Assembly (NCBI RefSeq): GCF_046719765.1
Contig: NZ_JABEBY010000008.1
Location: 70,084 to 134,083 of the forward strand
From: Halonotius sp046719765
Lineage (GTDB): Archaea; Halobacteriota; Halobacteria; Halobacteriales; Haloferacaceae
Reading direction: 5' to 3'
DNA: 64,000 nt
A model generated the notes under the pieces. It ran no database searches and was not told where the DNA came from. It saw only the letters and a list, made by a program, of their open reading frames with translations. Shown in pieces: positions 42,768-51,122 of the stretch (within the stretch, counting starts at the first letter, position 1; each line of letters opens with the position of its first letter). A program made the translations under genes and the position numbers.

Positions 42768-44336
42768 GTGCTGACGAAGGATCTCCTCCGTGTCTCCCGC
42801 CGCGGCGGCTGCTACCGCCCCGAGTTCATTGGCCGGGAGGCCCGCCCCCTGGCGGCGAAACTCATCGGCACCTATCAAGGCCACGTCGGCGAAACACGGG
42901 GGACGCTCGACGAAGCGGTCGAAGCCATCGAACGCGAGAAGGAGGAGTTCAAACTCGTTCGCGGGTTCGCCGCGCTGCTCGACCGGGAGGCTGAGTTCGA
43001 GACCGACGCATCACTGCCGCCGGAGCGCGCCCGCCGGGTCGCCTTCGAGGCCGCCGAGGCCGTCGGCGTCGCCAGCGACGACGAACGCGAGCAGGCGATC
43101 GCGCAGGCGGCCGACGACCTCGCGGTCGAGACCGATGCCATCGAATCCTCGCTGTACGCCGACCGCGACTGCAATCAACGACTCGCCGCCTTCGACTCCC
43201 GGTGGGATCCTGACACACTCATCGAGCAGTACAACCTGTCGCTCGCCCAGACCGCGCTGTTCGACGCGACCGAGGTGCGACTCAAAAGCGACGACCCGCG
43301 AGCGTTGATCACGGCGGTCAAGCGACTCGGGCTGATGTACGAGATCGAACAGCCCAACAGCGACGCGATCGACGGCGACGACGCGGATGACAGCGACAGC
43401 CCGCTGGCCGATCAGCGAACGGTCGTCGTCACCGGCCCCGACCGGCTCTTTCGGCGCACCAGGCGATACGGCACCGCTTTCGCTCGCCTGCTGCGGTCGG
43501 TCGCGGCCACGAACGAGTGGGAGTTGACGGCGACTGTCGACGACCACGGCACCGACAGCGAGATGACACTCCGCGCTGACGACGTGTCGGTGCCGGGTGT
43601 CGATCCCGTTGCCGAGCCAAGCTACGACAGCGGCGTCGAGCGCGACTTCGCCGCCCGGTTTGAAGCCCTCGATCTCAACTGGGAACTTCAGCGCGAGCCC
43701 GATCTGCTGGAAACCGGGTCGAACGTGATGATCCCGGATTTCGCCTTCGACTACCGATTCGCCGATTTTCGGGTGTATTTCGAGGTGATGGGGTTTTGGA
43801 CGCCGGAGTACGTCGAAAAAAAGCTCGGCCAGCTTGCCACCGTCGAGGATGTGGAGCTCGTCGTCGCCGTCGACGAGTCGCTGGGCGTCGGCGAAGAGAT
43901 CGCCGCCGAGGATCACCGCGCGATCCCCTACTCCGGCACGGTTCGGGTCAAAGACGTTGTTGACGTACTCCGTGAGTACGAGGCCGATCTCACCGCGGCG
44001 GCCGGCGACAATCTTCCAGACGAACTCCACCCTGACACCGACGTGATCGAACTCGACGACCTAGCCGCCGAATACGGCGTTGCGACCGACGTGGTCGACG
44101 AGCGATCATTCCCGGCGCACACCCGCGTCGGTCAGTGGCTCGTCCGGCCCGCCGTGCTGGCCGAGATCGACGATGAGATCGAGGCCGGCCAGTCGTTCGA
44201 CGAGGCCGAGTCGATCATCGCCGACTACGGCATCACCGACGCCAGCGCGGTGTTGTCGGCGGTCGGCTACCGTGTCGTCTGGGACGGCCTCTCAGGTGGA
44301 ACGCTTGAAGACCGAGAACACGAAAGCGACGACTGA
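42768..44336 (+). CDS. Bax1-like nuclease (DUF790)
   Basis: A 522-residue protein starting with GTG, MLTKDLLRVSRRGGCYRPEF, with a C-terminal nuclease-like part: VMIPDFAFDYRFADFRVYFE then VMGFWTPEYVEKK, the PD-(D/E)XK core of DUF790. In other archaea Bax1 partners the XPB helicase in nucleotide excision repair. No XPB gene is in this window. The frame is open far upstream, but that part is antisense to aspS. Confidence 0.85.
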   Translation: MLTKDLLRVSRRGGCYRPEFIGREARPLAAKLIGTYQGHVGETRGTLDEAVEAIEREKEEFKLVRGFAALLDREAEFETDASLPPERARRVAFEAAEAVGVASDDEREQAIAQAADDLAVETDAIESSLYADRDCNQRLAAFDSRWDPDTLIEQYNLSLAQTALFDATEVRLKSDDPRALITAVKRLGLMYEIEQPNSDAIDGDDADDSDSPLADQRTVVVTGPDRLFRRTRRYGTAFARLLRSVAATNEWELTATVDDHGTDSEMTLRADDVSVPGVDPVAEPSYDSGVERDFAARFEALDLNWELQREPDLLETGSNVMIPDFAFDYRFADFRVYFEVMGFWTPEYVEKKLGQLATVEDVELVVAVDESLGVGEEIAAEDHRAIPYSGTVRVKDVVDVLREYEADLTAAAGDNLPDELHPDTDVIELDDLAAEYGVATDVVDERSFPAHTRVGQWLVRPAVLAEIDDEIEAGQSFDEAESIIADYGITDASAVLSAVGYRVVWDGLSGGTLEDREHESDD

Positions 44337-44373
44337 CACGATTGCTTTTCTATCGTCGTCCCGAAGCAAGGCT

Positions 44374-44604
44374 ATGGTGCTCTCCAACCTGTTCGCCTCA
44401 CGGTGGACACGACTGTTCAGTGTGCTCTCCGTCGTCGTCACCGGCCTCCGCGCAGTGCTCGGCGGAAATCGGCGGCTCGGCGCGCTGCTGCTCGGCGTCG
44501 CCGCCCTCGCCTACCGCTGGTCGCCGGCCGGCATCGCGCTCACGTTGCTGTATCACCGCTACGGCGACCGAATTACGAGTCGCGCGCTCAACAACGACAC
44601 CTAA
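44374..44604 (+). CDS. Small membrane protein, unknown
   Basis: A 76-residue protein, MVLSNLFASRWTRLFSVLSV, with two hydrophobic segments and basic ends. It follows the Bax1-like gene by 37 bases. Its last 4 bases overlap the end of the gene on the other strand. Function unknown. Confidence 0.6.
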   Translation: MVLSNLFASRWTRLFSVLSVVVTGLRAVLGGNRRLGALLLGVAALAYRWSPAGIALTLLYHRYGDRITSRALNNDT

Positions 44605-45182
44605 TCGGCCGACAGCGGCGACAACGATTCTTGATTTCCTTTTGGCACAGTTGACCGCAACTCGCCGTACACGTACAGACCAACACCGATGGGTTCGCGC
44701 TCGCCTCGCTCGACGGCGGTGCCGTCTCGCACTGGTCGGCCCTCCGGCCCGACCCCGACTTCGTGAGCCGCGATCAGATACCCCCAGTCGCCATCCCAGT
44801 CGAGTTCCTGATCCTCGCCGCGGACGAACGCTGCGGCGGCCTCGCCGTCGAGTTCGATCACGTTTTTTGTCGCGTGGCCGCCGAACCGCTGGATCGCACT
44901 CTGGGTCGGCTTCCAGTGTTCCTGCCGGGTTCGCAACACGGTCATCCCGAGGCCCTCGACGCGGATCGGCGTCGGCGCGTCGTCGGCGAAGATCCAGATC
45001 TTGCCTTTGCCTTTCTCCCAGAACGTGAAGTCCGCGAAGACGGCCGGGTCGATGCCAAAGCGGTCGGCAAAAAAGTCGAGGACTTCCTCGCGGGACGCCC
45101 GGCCTTCGACCTCGCGGTCGGCCGCGGTCGCCGGCAGACGGCCGAACTGCTGGCCGACGTTTTCGTTCTCGTCGTCGCTCAT
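44601..45182 (-). CDS. PUA-like domain protein paired with the m5C methyltransferase
   Basis: A 193-residue protein whose middle part resembles the C-terminal RNA-binding domain of RsmF-type methyltransferases (FFADRFGIDPAVFADFTFWE and then LRTRQEHWKPTQSAIQRFGG). Its ATG overlaps the stop of the adjacent methyltransferase gene by 4 bases, so the two are translationally coupled and probably act as a split catalytic/RNA-binding pair. Family name (DUF7122) is from memory. Confidence 0.7.
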   Translation of the reverse strand: MSDDENENVGQQFGRLPATAADREVEGRASREEVLDFFADRFGIDPAVFADFTFWEKGKGKIWIFADDAPTPIRVEGLGMTVLRTRQEHWKPTQSAIQRFGGHATKNVIELDGEAAAAFVRGEDQELDWDGDWGYLIAAHEVGVGPEGRPVRDGTAVERGEREPIGVGLYVYGELRSTVPKGNQESLSPLSAD

Positions 45183-46087
45183 GCTGTCACCTCCAGTTTC
45201 GCACAGTAGAAGCCACCGGTGTCGTTGAGATGCGGGTAGATCCGATGGGTTTGCTCGACACTCGGATCGTAGCTGTCGCCCTCCCACTCGGTGACACCGG
45301 AAACCGAATCGAGCGGGCAGTCGAAGTCAACGATCTTGCAGTCTTCGGTTTCAAGCACGTGATCGACGACAGCTTCGTTCTCTTCGGGCGCGAACGTACA
45401 GGTCGAGTAGACGACCGTCCCGCCCGGCTTGGTCGCTTGCACGGCCCGCGAGAGGATGCCCTTTTGTACTGCTGCGACGCTGTGAACGTGCTCCAGCGTC
45501 CACTGGTCGAGGGTGTCGGGGTTCTTGCGGATCGTCCCCTCACAGGAACACGGCGCGTCGACGATGGCGCGGTCGAACTCATCAAAGCCGAACGGCTTCA
45601 GTGAGTAGTTTCGGCCGTCCTGTTTGGTGACGACGAGATTCGTGACGCCCAGCCGTTCGGCGTTGTGTCGCAACGAGGAGAGCCGCCCAAGGTTGTTGTC
45701 GTTGCCGACGACGACCCCACGGTCGTCCATCATCGCCGACAGCTGGGTCGTCTTGCTGCCCGGGGCGGCGCAGCTATCCCAGATTCTTTCGCCGGGTTGC
45801 GGATCGAGCGCGAGCGCGGGCACCGCCGAGACCTCCTCCTGGCCGTGGAGCCAGCCGTGAAAATACGGCCAATTCGTCCCCGGCGACGCGTCGGGCAGCC
45901 GCAGCAGGCCGTCGTGCCACTCGACAGGCTCGTACTCGATGCCTTCGTCATCGAGCGCACGCCGAGCGCGTTCGGGGTTGGCCTTGATCGTGTTGACGCG
46001 GACGACCGAGGGCAGTGGTCGCTCGCACGCCTCGAAAAAAGCGTCAGTGTCCTCGACGAGCGGGGCGTACCGCTCTAAGGGGTTCAT
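45179..46087 (-). CDS. RNA cytosine-C5 methyltransferase (NOL1/NOP2/Sun family)
   Basis: A 302-residue SAM-dependent enzyme. SAM motif I is WDSCAAPGSKTTQLS; the catalytic motifs are DAPCSCEG (motif IV) and YSTCTFAPEENE (motif VI, second Cys). It starts MNPLERYAPLVEDTDAFFEA. The substrate (tRNA or rRNA) is not clear. It lacks a C-terminal PUA domain, which the following coupled gene supplies. Confidence 0.92.
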   Translation of the reverse strand: MNPLERYAPLVEDTDAFFEACERPLPSVVRVNTIKANPERARRALDDEGIEYEPVEWHDGLLRLPDASPGTNWPYFHGWLHGQEEVSAVPALALDPQPGERIWDSCAAPGSKTTQLSAMMDDRGVVVGNDNNLGRLSSLRHNAERLGVTNLVVTKQDGRNYSLKPFGFDEFDRAIVDAPCSCEGTIRKNPDTLDQWTLEHVHSVAAVQKGILSRAVQATKPGGTVVYSTCTFAPEENEAVVDHVLETEDCKIVDFDCPLDSVSGVTEWEGDSYDPSVEQTHRIYPHLNDTGGFYCAKLEVTA

Positions 46088-46196
46088 ACCCGGCCTTTCG
46101 CGGCACCCGGTTTGTCGGTTTCGCTCCGTGTCACCAGAGGTCGACCGGCGTCGGAGCGACACCAACGATTAGGTGGATCGCTGTTGTCGACCCTAT

Positions 46197-46943
46197 ATGG
46201 CTCGTATCGAGCACCAACTGGACGATGTCGCCCTTGACAGCCCGACGCTCATCGAAGGCTTCCCCGGCGTCGGGTTGGTCGGCAAGATCATCGTCGACCA
46301 CCTGATCGAGCAGTTGGAGATGACGCACTACGCCAACGTTCACTGCGAGGGGATCCCACCGGTGGCAACCTACCAACCCGACAGCAGCGAGTTGGTGACG
46401 CCGGTACGGCTCTACGTCGACAGCGACCGGCAGCTCCTCGCCCTCCAGAGTGATGTGCCGATCAACCCGGCTGCCGCAAACGCCTTTGCCGACTGCGTGA
46501 CCGGCTGGTTCACCGAGGAAGACATCCTGCCAGTCTATATCTCCGGCCTGCCGAGACAGCGCGACGAGGACGGCGAGGGGCCGGCACTGTACGGCGTTGG
46601 CACCGGCGGCGGAACCGAACAGTTGGCGACGACCGACATCGACACGCCCGCCGAGATGGGGATGGTCTCGGGGCCGACCGGCGCGCTGCTGTCGCATGCC
46701 CTCGAAAATGACACGACAGCGGTGGGATGTATCGTCGAATCCGACCCACAGTTCCCCGATCCCGACGCCGCCAAAACTGTGATCGAAGGCGGGATTGAGC
46801 CGATTGCCGGGGTCGACATCGAGACGAGCGATCTCACCGACAAGGCCGCAGAGATCGAGCAGGCCCGCAAACAGCTGCTCAAACGGATGCAGCAGGCCAG
46901 CGAGGAGAGCAGCCGCGCCGAGCCGATCCGAATGTATCAGTAG
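46197..46943 (+). CDS. PAC2-family protein (proteasome assembly chaperone-like)
   Basis: A 248-residue protein, MARIEHQLDDVALDSPTLIE then GFPGVGLVGKIIVDHLIEQL, the conserved PAC2 opening; a later SGPTGALLSHALEND is also typical. It is related to the eukaryotic proteasome chaperone PAC2 and to archaeal PbaA. A link to proteasome assembly is family knowledge, not shown here. The C-terminal 40 residues form a charged helix. Confidence 0.88.
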   Translation: MARIEHQLDDVALDSPTLIEGFPGVGLVGKIIVDHLIEQLEMTHYANVHCEGIPPVATYQPDSSELVTPVRLYVDSDRQLLALQSDVPINPAAANAFADCVTGWFTEEDILPVYISGLPRQRDEDGEGPALYGVGTGGGTEQLATTDIDTPAEMGMVSGPTGALLSHALENDTTAVGCIVESDPQFPDPDAAKTVIEGGIEPIAGVDIETSDLTDKAAEIEQARKQLLKRMQQASEESSRAEPIRMYQ

Positions 46944-46954
46944 GGTTCTGAACC

Positions 46955-46960
46955 CTTAAG
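46955..46960 (+). promoter_or_regulatory. TATA-like element of grpE
   Basis: CTTAAG is centred about 27 bases before the grpE ATG, so the message is probably leaderless. A GGAGG at 46979-46983 lies too close to the ATG (1 base) to be a ribosome binding site. Confidence 0.45.
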
Positions 46961-46984
46961 CCGTCAAAGCGTCTGGGTGGAGGT

Positions 46985-47692
46985 ATGAGTGATGACGCAG
47001 CCGCGGTCGAGGAATCGGACTCCGAGACGGACGCTGCGGCCGACGAAACCGAGCCCGGCGACGCTGCCGAGGCAACCGAGGAATCTCCAGCCGAGGATCC
47101 AGCAACCGACAACTCAGCTGAATCGCCCGACGACGAGCACGCTGCCGTCGAGGATGCTACCGTGGACGAACTCGTAACCCAAATCACCGACAGCGACGAG
47201 GAACTGACCGCGCCGGCGACCGAACTCCAATCGCGGATCGAATCGCTGGAGGACGATGTCGCCGAGAAGAACAACGAGATCGACGAGCTAACCGAGAAAC
47301 TCTCGCGGGCGCGAGCCGACTTCAAGAACTACAAGAAACGGACGAAAAAGCAACAGGAAGAGATGAAGGCGCGGGCGACCGAGGATCTGGTCGAACGGCT
47401 AACTGATGTCCGAGACAATCTCGTTCGCGCACTCGACCAGGATGCCGATGCTGACATCCGCTCTGGTGTGGAGTCGACGCTGGAAGCCTTCGACCGGGCA
47501 CTCACAGACGAAAATGTCGCGTTCATCACCCCCGAGGCCGGCGAAGAGGTCGATCCCGAACGCCACGAGGTCATGCAGCGTGTCGACAGCGACGAGCCTG
47601 CGGGCACCATCGCCGACGTCTATCAGCAGGGCTATGAGATGGCCGGTAAGGTGCTCCAGCCGGCACGAGTGACCGTCAGCAGCGACGACTGA
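46985..47692 (+). CDS. grpE: GrpE nucleotide exchange factor
   Basis: A 235-residue protein. The first 75 residues are an acidic, low-complexity extension; then comes the long dimerisation helix ARADFKNYKKRTKKQQEEMK and the C-terminal beta domain ending YEMAGKVLQPARVTVSSDD. GrpE releases ADP from DnaK. dnaK follows after 175 bases with its own promoter. Confidence 0.95.
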   Translation: MSDDAAAVEESDSETDAAADETEPGDAAEATEESPAEDPATDNSAESPDDEHAAVEDATVDELVTQITDSDEELTAPATELQSRIESLEDDVAEKNNEIDELTEKLSRARADFKNYKKRTKKQQEEMKARATEDLVERLTDVRDNLVRALDQDADADIRSGVESTLEAFDRALTDENVAFITPEAGEEVDPERHEVMQRVDSDEPAGTIADVYQQGYEMAGKVLQPARVTVSSDD

Positions 47693-47736
47693 GCCGGCAG
47701 TACCCGTCGGCGAGAGCAACAGTGGTGATCTTGCGG

Positions 47737-47748
47737 TTTATTTAAATA
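47737..47748 (+). promoter_or_regulatory. dnaK promoter
   Basis: TTTATTTAAATA is a strong TATA-like box between grpE and dnaK, giving a start site near 47775 and a leader of about 90 bases. A second weaker TTTAA at 47833 could serve a short-leader message. dnaK can therefore be transcribed apart from grpE. Confidence 0.5.
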
Positions 47749-47867
47749 CACCGACTACCTGGATTCGGAAAACCACCTAATCGCAAGACTGCGAGGTTGT
47801 CGTCGGTTCGTTTGTGTCGGCGTGTCTAGTAACCTTTAACCGATCCAAGGCGGTAATTCAGGCCAAG

Positions 47868-49781
47868 ATGGCCAGTGAGAAGATTCTCGGTATTGACCTT
47901 GGCACCACGAACAGCGCGTTTGCAGTGATGGAGGGTGGCGACCCGGAGATCATCGTCAACGGCGAGGGCGACCGGACGACCCCTTCGGTCGTCGCCTTCG
48001 ACGATGACGGCGAGCGACTGATCGGCAAGCCGGCGAAGAACCAAGCAGTGCAGAACCCCGAAAAGACGATCCAGTCGATCAAACGCCACATGGGCGAGGA
48101 GGATTATGAGGTCGAGATCGACGACGAGAGCTACACGCCCGAACAGATCTCGGCGATGATCCTCCAGAAGATCAAACGCGACGCCGAGGAGTATCTCGGC
48201 CACGATGTCGAGAAAGCCGTCATCACGGTGCCGGCGTACTTCAACGACCGGCAGCGACAGGCGACGAAAGATGCCGGTGAGATCGCCGGCTTCGAGGTCG
48301 AACGCATCGTCAACGAGCCGACCGCCGCCTCGATGGCCTACGGTCTCGACGACGAATCCGATCAAACGGTCTTGGTCTACGACCTCGGCGGCGGCACGTT
48401 CGATGTCTCCGTCCTCGAGCTCGGCGGCGGCGTCTACGATGTGGTCGCCACCAACGGGGACAACGACCTCGGCGGCGATGACTGGGATCAGGCGATCATC
48501 GACCATCTCGCCGACGAGTTCGAGGACGACCACGGGATCGACCTGCGGGACGACCGGCAGGCCCTCCAGCGACTCAAGGAGGCCGCCGAGGAGGCGAAGA
48601 TCGAACTCTCCTCCCGCAAAGAGGCGAATATCAACCTCCCGTTCATCACGGCGACCGATTCGGGGCCAGTCCACCTCGAAACGTCGATCACCCGAGCCAC
48701 GTTCGAGAACATCACCAACGACCTGATCCAGCGGACGGTCGAACCGACCGAGCAGGCCCTCGACGATGCCGACAAATCGAAAGGCGACATCGACGAGGTC
48801 ATCCTCGTCGGCGGCTCGACCCGGATGCCCCAAGTCTCCGAAAAGGTCGAAGAACTCGTCGGCCAGGAGCCGAAGAAAAACGTCAACCCCGACGAAGCCG
48901 TCGCGCTCGGTGCGGCGATTCAGGGTGGCGTCCTCGCCGGCGACGTTGACGACATCGTTCTGCTCGACGTGACGCCGCTCTCGCTGGGGATCGAGGTCAA
49001 AGGCGGGCTCTTCGAGCGACTCATCGATAAGAACACGACGATCCCGACCGACGCCTCGAAGGTCTTCACCACGGCGGCCGACAACCAGACCTCCGTGCAG
49101 GTGCGGGTCTTCCAGGGCGAACGCGAGATCGCCGACGAGAACGAACTGCTCGGGGAGTTCATGTTGACGGGGATTCCGCCGGCCCCCGCCGGCACGCCGC
49201 AGATCGAGGTTGAGTTCTCCATCGACGCCGATGGCATCGTCAACGTCTCCGCGGAGGATCAGGGCTCGGGCAACGCCGAGTCGATCACTATCGAGGGCGG
49301 CGCGGGCCTCTCCGATGAGGAAGTCGAGCGCATGCAGGAGGAGGCTGAACAGCACGCCGAAGAGGACGAGAAACGCCGCGAACGGATCGAGGCCCGCAAC
49401 GAGGCCGAGGGCGCGATCCAGCGCGCGGAATCGCTACTCGAAGAGAACGAAGAACAGGTCGACGACGACCTCGAAGCCGACATCCAGGACGCTATCGAGG
49501 ACGTCGAGGAAGTCCTCGAAGACGATGACGCCGAGACCGAGGAACTGCAGGAGGTCACCGAGAACCTCTCCGAGCAACTGCAGGAGATCGGCAAACAGAT
49601 GTACGAACAACAGGCCCAGCAGGCACAGGCCGGTCCCGGCGGCGCGGGCGGCCCTGAAGGCGGCTTCGGCCCCGAGGGTGCCGGCGCAGGCGGCGCGGCC
49701 GGTGCCGACGGCGAGGGTGACGAGTACGTCGACGCCGACTTCGAGGACGCCGACGACGCCGACAGCGAGAAAGACGAGTAA
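47868..49781 (+). CDS. dnaK: Hsp70 chaperone DnaK
   Basis: A 637-residue Hsp70. ATPase motifs are GIDLGTTNSAFAVMEGGDPE, VYDLGGGTFDVSVLELGGG and VILVGGSTRMPQVSEKV. The substrate domain follows from about residue 380, and the C-terminal lid ends in a GGAGGPEGG stretch and an acidic tail EDADDADSEKDE. The start at 47868 matches the family; the frame opens 54 bases earlier. No dnaJ lies next to it in this window. Confidence 0.97.
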   Translation: MASEKILGIDLGTTNSAFAVMEGGDPEIIVNGEGDRTTPSVVAFDDDGERLIGKPAKNQAVQNPEKTIQSIKRHMGEEDYEVEIDDESYTPEQISAMILQKIKRDAEEYLGHDVEKAVITVPAYFNDRQRQATKDAGEIAGFEVERIVNEPTAASMAYGLDDESDQTVLVYDLGGGTFDVSVLELGGGVYDVVATNGDNDLGGDDWDQAIIDHLADEFEDDHGIDLRDDRQALQRLKEAAEEAKIELSSRKEANINLPFITATDSGPVHLETSITRATFENITNDLIQRTVEPTEQALDDADKSKGDIDEVILVGGSTRMPQVSEKVEELVGQEPKKNVNPDEAVALGAAIQGGVLAGDVDDIVLLDVTPLSLGIEVKGGLFERLIDKNTTIPTDASKVFTTAADNQTSVQVRVFQGEREIADENELLGEFMLTGIPPAPAGTPQIEVEFSIDADGIVNVSAEDQGSGNAESITIEGGAGLSDEEVERMQEEAEQHAEEDEKRRERIEARNEAEGAIQRAESLLEENEEQVDDDLEADIQDAIEDVEEVLEDDDAETEELQEVTENLSEQLQEIGKQMYEQQAQQAQAGPGGAGGPEGGFGPEGAGAGGAAGADGEGDEYVDADFEDADDADSEKDE

Positions 49782-49891
49782 TTCGTAGCGCGCTGTCGGT
49801 CGTTACTGACTGTTTTTGTTGTTCATGATCACATAGCAGTCGATTCCGCTCCAAGCGACTGGGTAGCCGGTATCAACAACACACAACTCCG

Positions 49892-50152
49892 CTACCTATC
49901 CTCGTAGTTCCAGTCACGACGGTCTCGCAGGCGAGTCGCCAGCTCCTCGGCGACCGCCTCCCGCGTCTCCTGAGGAGTATCCTCGGGAACAAGCATCCCA
50001 CGACCACTCCCCTGCGTGCGTTTTTTCACCACGATTCCATCGTCCGTATCTACCCACACCACCTCGTCGCCGGGTTCCAGATCGTATTTCTCACGGAGGG
50101 TTTTCGGAATCGTCGCCTGGCCCTTGTCCGTGACACGCGTTGACTCGCTCAT
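49892..50152 (-). CDS. AbrB/SpoVT-family transcriptional regulator
   Basis: An 86-residue protein with an AbrB swapped-hairpin domain: TRVTDKGQATIPKTLREKYD then LEPGDEVVWVDTDDGIVVKK. The rest is a charged helix. No toxin gene follows it on this strand (dnaK converges), so it is not obviously a VapB. It diverges from a wHTH-MazF operon and shares a repeated motif with it. Confidence 0.88.
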   Translation of the reverse strand: MSESTRVTDKGQATIPKTLREKYDLEPGDEVVWVDTDDGIVVKKRTQGSGRGMLVPEDTPQETREAVAEELATRLRDRRDWNYEDR

Positions 50153-50157
50153 TTGTG

Positions 50158-50178
50158 GTAATACTTGGTGTAATACTT
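50158..50178 (-). promoter_or_regulatory. Direct repeat in the abrB promoter
   Basis: On the minus strand AAGTATTAC occurs twice with a 12-base period, just upstream of the AbrB start (50152). The core AAGTATTA recurs on the plus strand at 50279-50286 in the divergent operon's promoter. This could be an operator shared by both genes or simply recurrent TATA-like sequence. Confidence 0.45.
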
Positions 50179-50278
50179 CAAATCTTACGGGGTATTTCGT
50201 TCGTGTTGGCACCCTAACGCGGGACGGATTTCGGTCACCAGCCGCATCGAACCCGTTTAGCATCCTCACGCTGTCGGA

Positions 50279-50288
50279 AAGTATTAAT
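50279..50288 (+). promoter_or_regulatory. Promoter of the wHTH-MazF operon
   Basis: AAGTATTAAT lies about 30 bases before the ATG at 50316, as for a leaderless archaeal transcript. Its AAGTATTA core is the same as the direct repeat in the divergent abrB promoter. Confidence 0.45.
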
Positions 50289-50315
50289 GACATAGAGAGA
50301 CAACAAGGGACATAA

Positions 50316-50756
50316 ATGCCCTACCACGTCGACGAACTCCGCCGGGAGGAGCCGTTTCCGGTCACCCCCGAAACGAACGAACACGCCGCACTGCGGTTCC
50401 TCGTCGCCAACCACGACTACGGCTTTACCCCGTCGGAGATCGCCGCCGAAACCAAGATTACCGAGGGCAGTGCCTCGAAAACGATGAGCCGACTCCACGA
50501 GAAAGGGCTCGTCAGTCGGTCGCAGGGAGCCTATTACGTCGATCCGGAGCGCGTCGAATCGCTCAAACACCGACTGGAATCACTGGACGCCGCTGTCGAT
50601 CTGTTCGATGATGCACCGGACGACGCCTACGCCAACGCCGGCTGGGAGGAACAACTCTCGGAACTCGATCCCGGCGACGAGCCCGCCAGCGGTGAGACCG
50701 ACGATACCGACGCCGAGACACTCGTTTCGAATCAGGAGGCCAACGACGAGGCCTAA
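50316..50756 (+). CDS. Winged-helix (MarR-like) protein, probable antitoxin for MazF
   Basis: A 146-residue protein: residues about 20-80 are a wHTH (LVANHDYGFTPSEIAAETKI then SKTMSRLHEKGLVSRSQGAY), followed by a helical acidic tail. It lies 3 bases before a MazF/PemK gene, so it is the likely antitoxin and autorepressor. This is unlike the usual MazE/AbrB-type antitoxin. The tail contains DAETLVSNQEANDEA. Confidence 0.75.
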   Translation: MPYHVDELRREEPFPVTPETNEHAALRFLVANHDYGFTPSEIAAETKITEGSASKTMSRLHEKGLVSRSQGAYYVDPERVESLKHRLESLDAAVDLFDDAPDDAYANAGWEEQLSELDPGDEPASGETDDTDAETLVSNQEANDEA

Positions 50757-50759
50757 TCG

Positions 50760-51101
50760 ATGACCTACAGCCATGGAGCGGTTGTGTCGATCCCCGATCC
50801 GTACGACCGCCGACCGTCGCGTCCCGCTGTCGTCGTCTCCGACGAGCAGTGCCCGGATTACGGGGATCGCTACACCGTCGCCGCGCTGACCAGCAGCGAC
50901 CGCTACGGCGAGCATCCCTACGCCGTCACCATCGAAGCTGACGAACCGGCGAGTGGCGAACTGCTGACGCAGTCGTTCCTCGAACTGTGGGCGACCTACC
51001 GGATCGCGCATGGCGACGTTCGCGCGATGCACGCCCGCCTGAACGCGGCGACAATGAAGCGGATCGCCACCGCCTACGCCGAAATGGTTCTGCGCGGCTG
51101 A
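50760..51101 (+). CDS. MazF/PemK-family toxin
   Basis: A 113-residue protein, MTYSHGAVVSIPDPYDRRPS then RPAVVVSDEQCPDYGD, the MazF barrel opening with the conserved Arg-Pro-Ala-Val-Val. MazF toxins are ribosome-independent mRNA interferases. The preceding wHTH gene is the probable antitoxin. Confidence 0.83.
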   Translation: MTYSHGAVVSIPDPYDRRPSRPAVVVSDEQCPDYGDRYTVAALTSSDRYGEHPYAVTIEADEPASGELLTQSFLELWATYRIAHGDVRAMHARLNAATMKRIATAYAEMVLRG

Positions 51102-51122
51102 GACGAACGCGAACTGTGCTGC

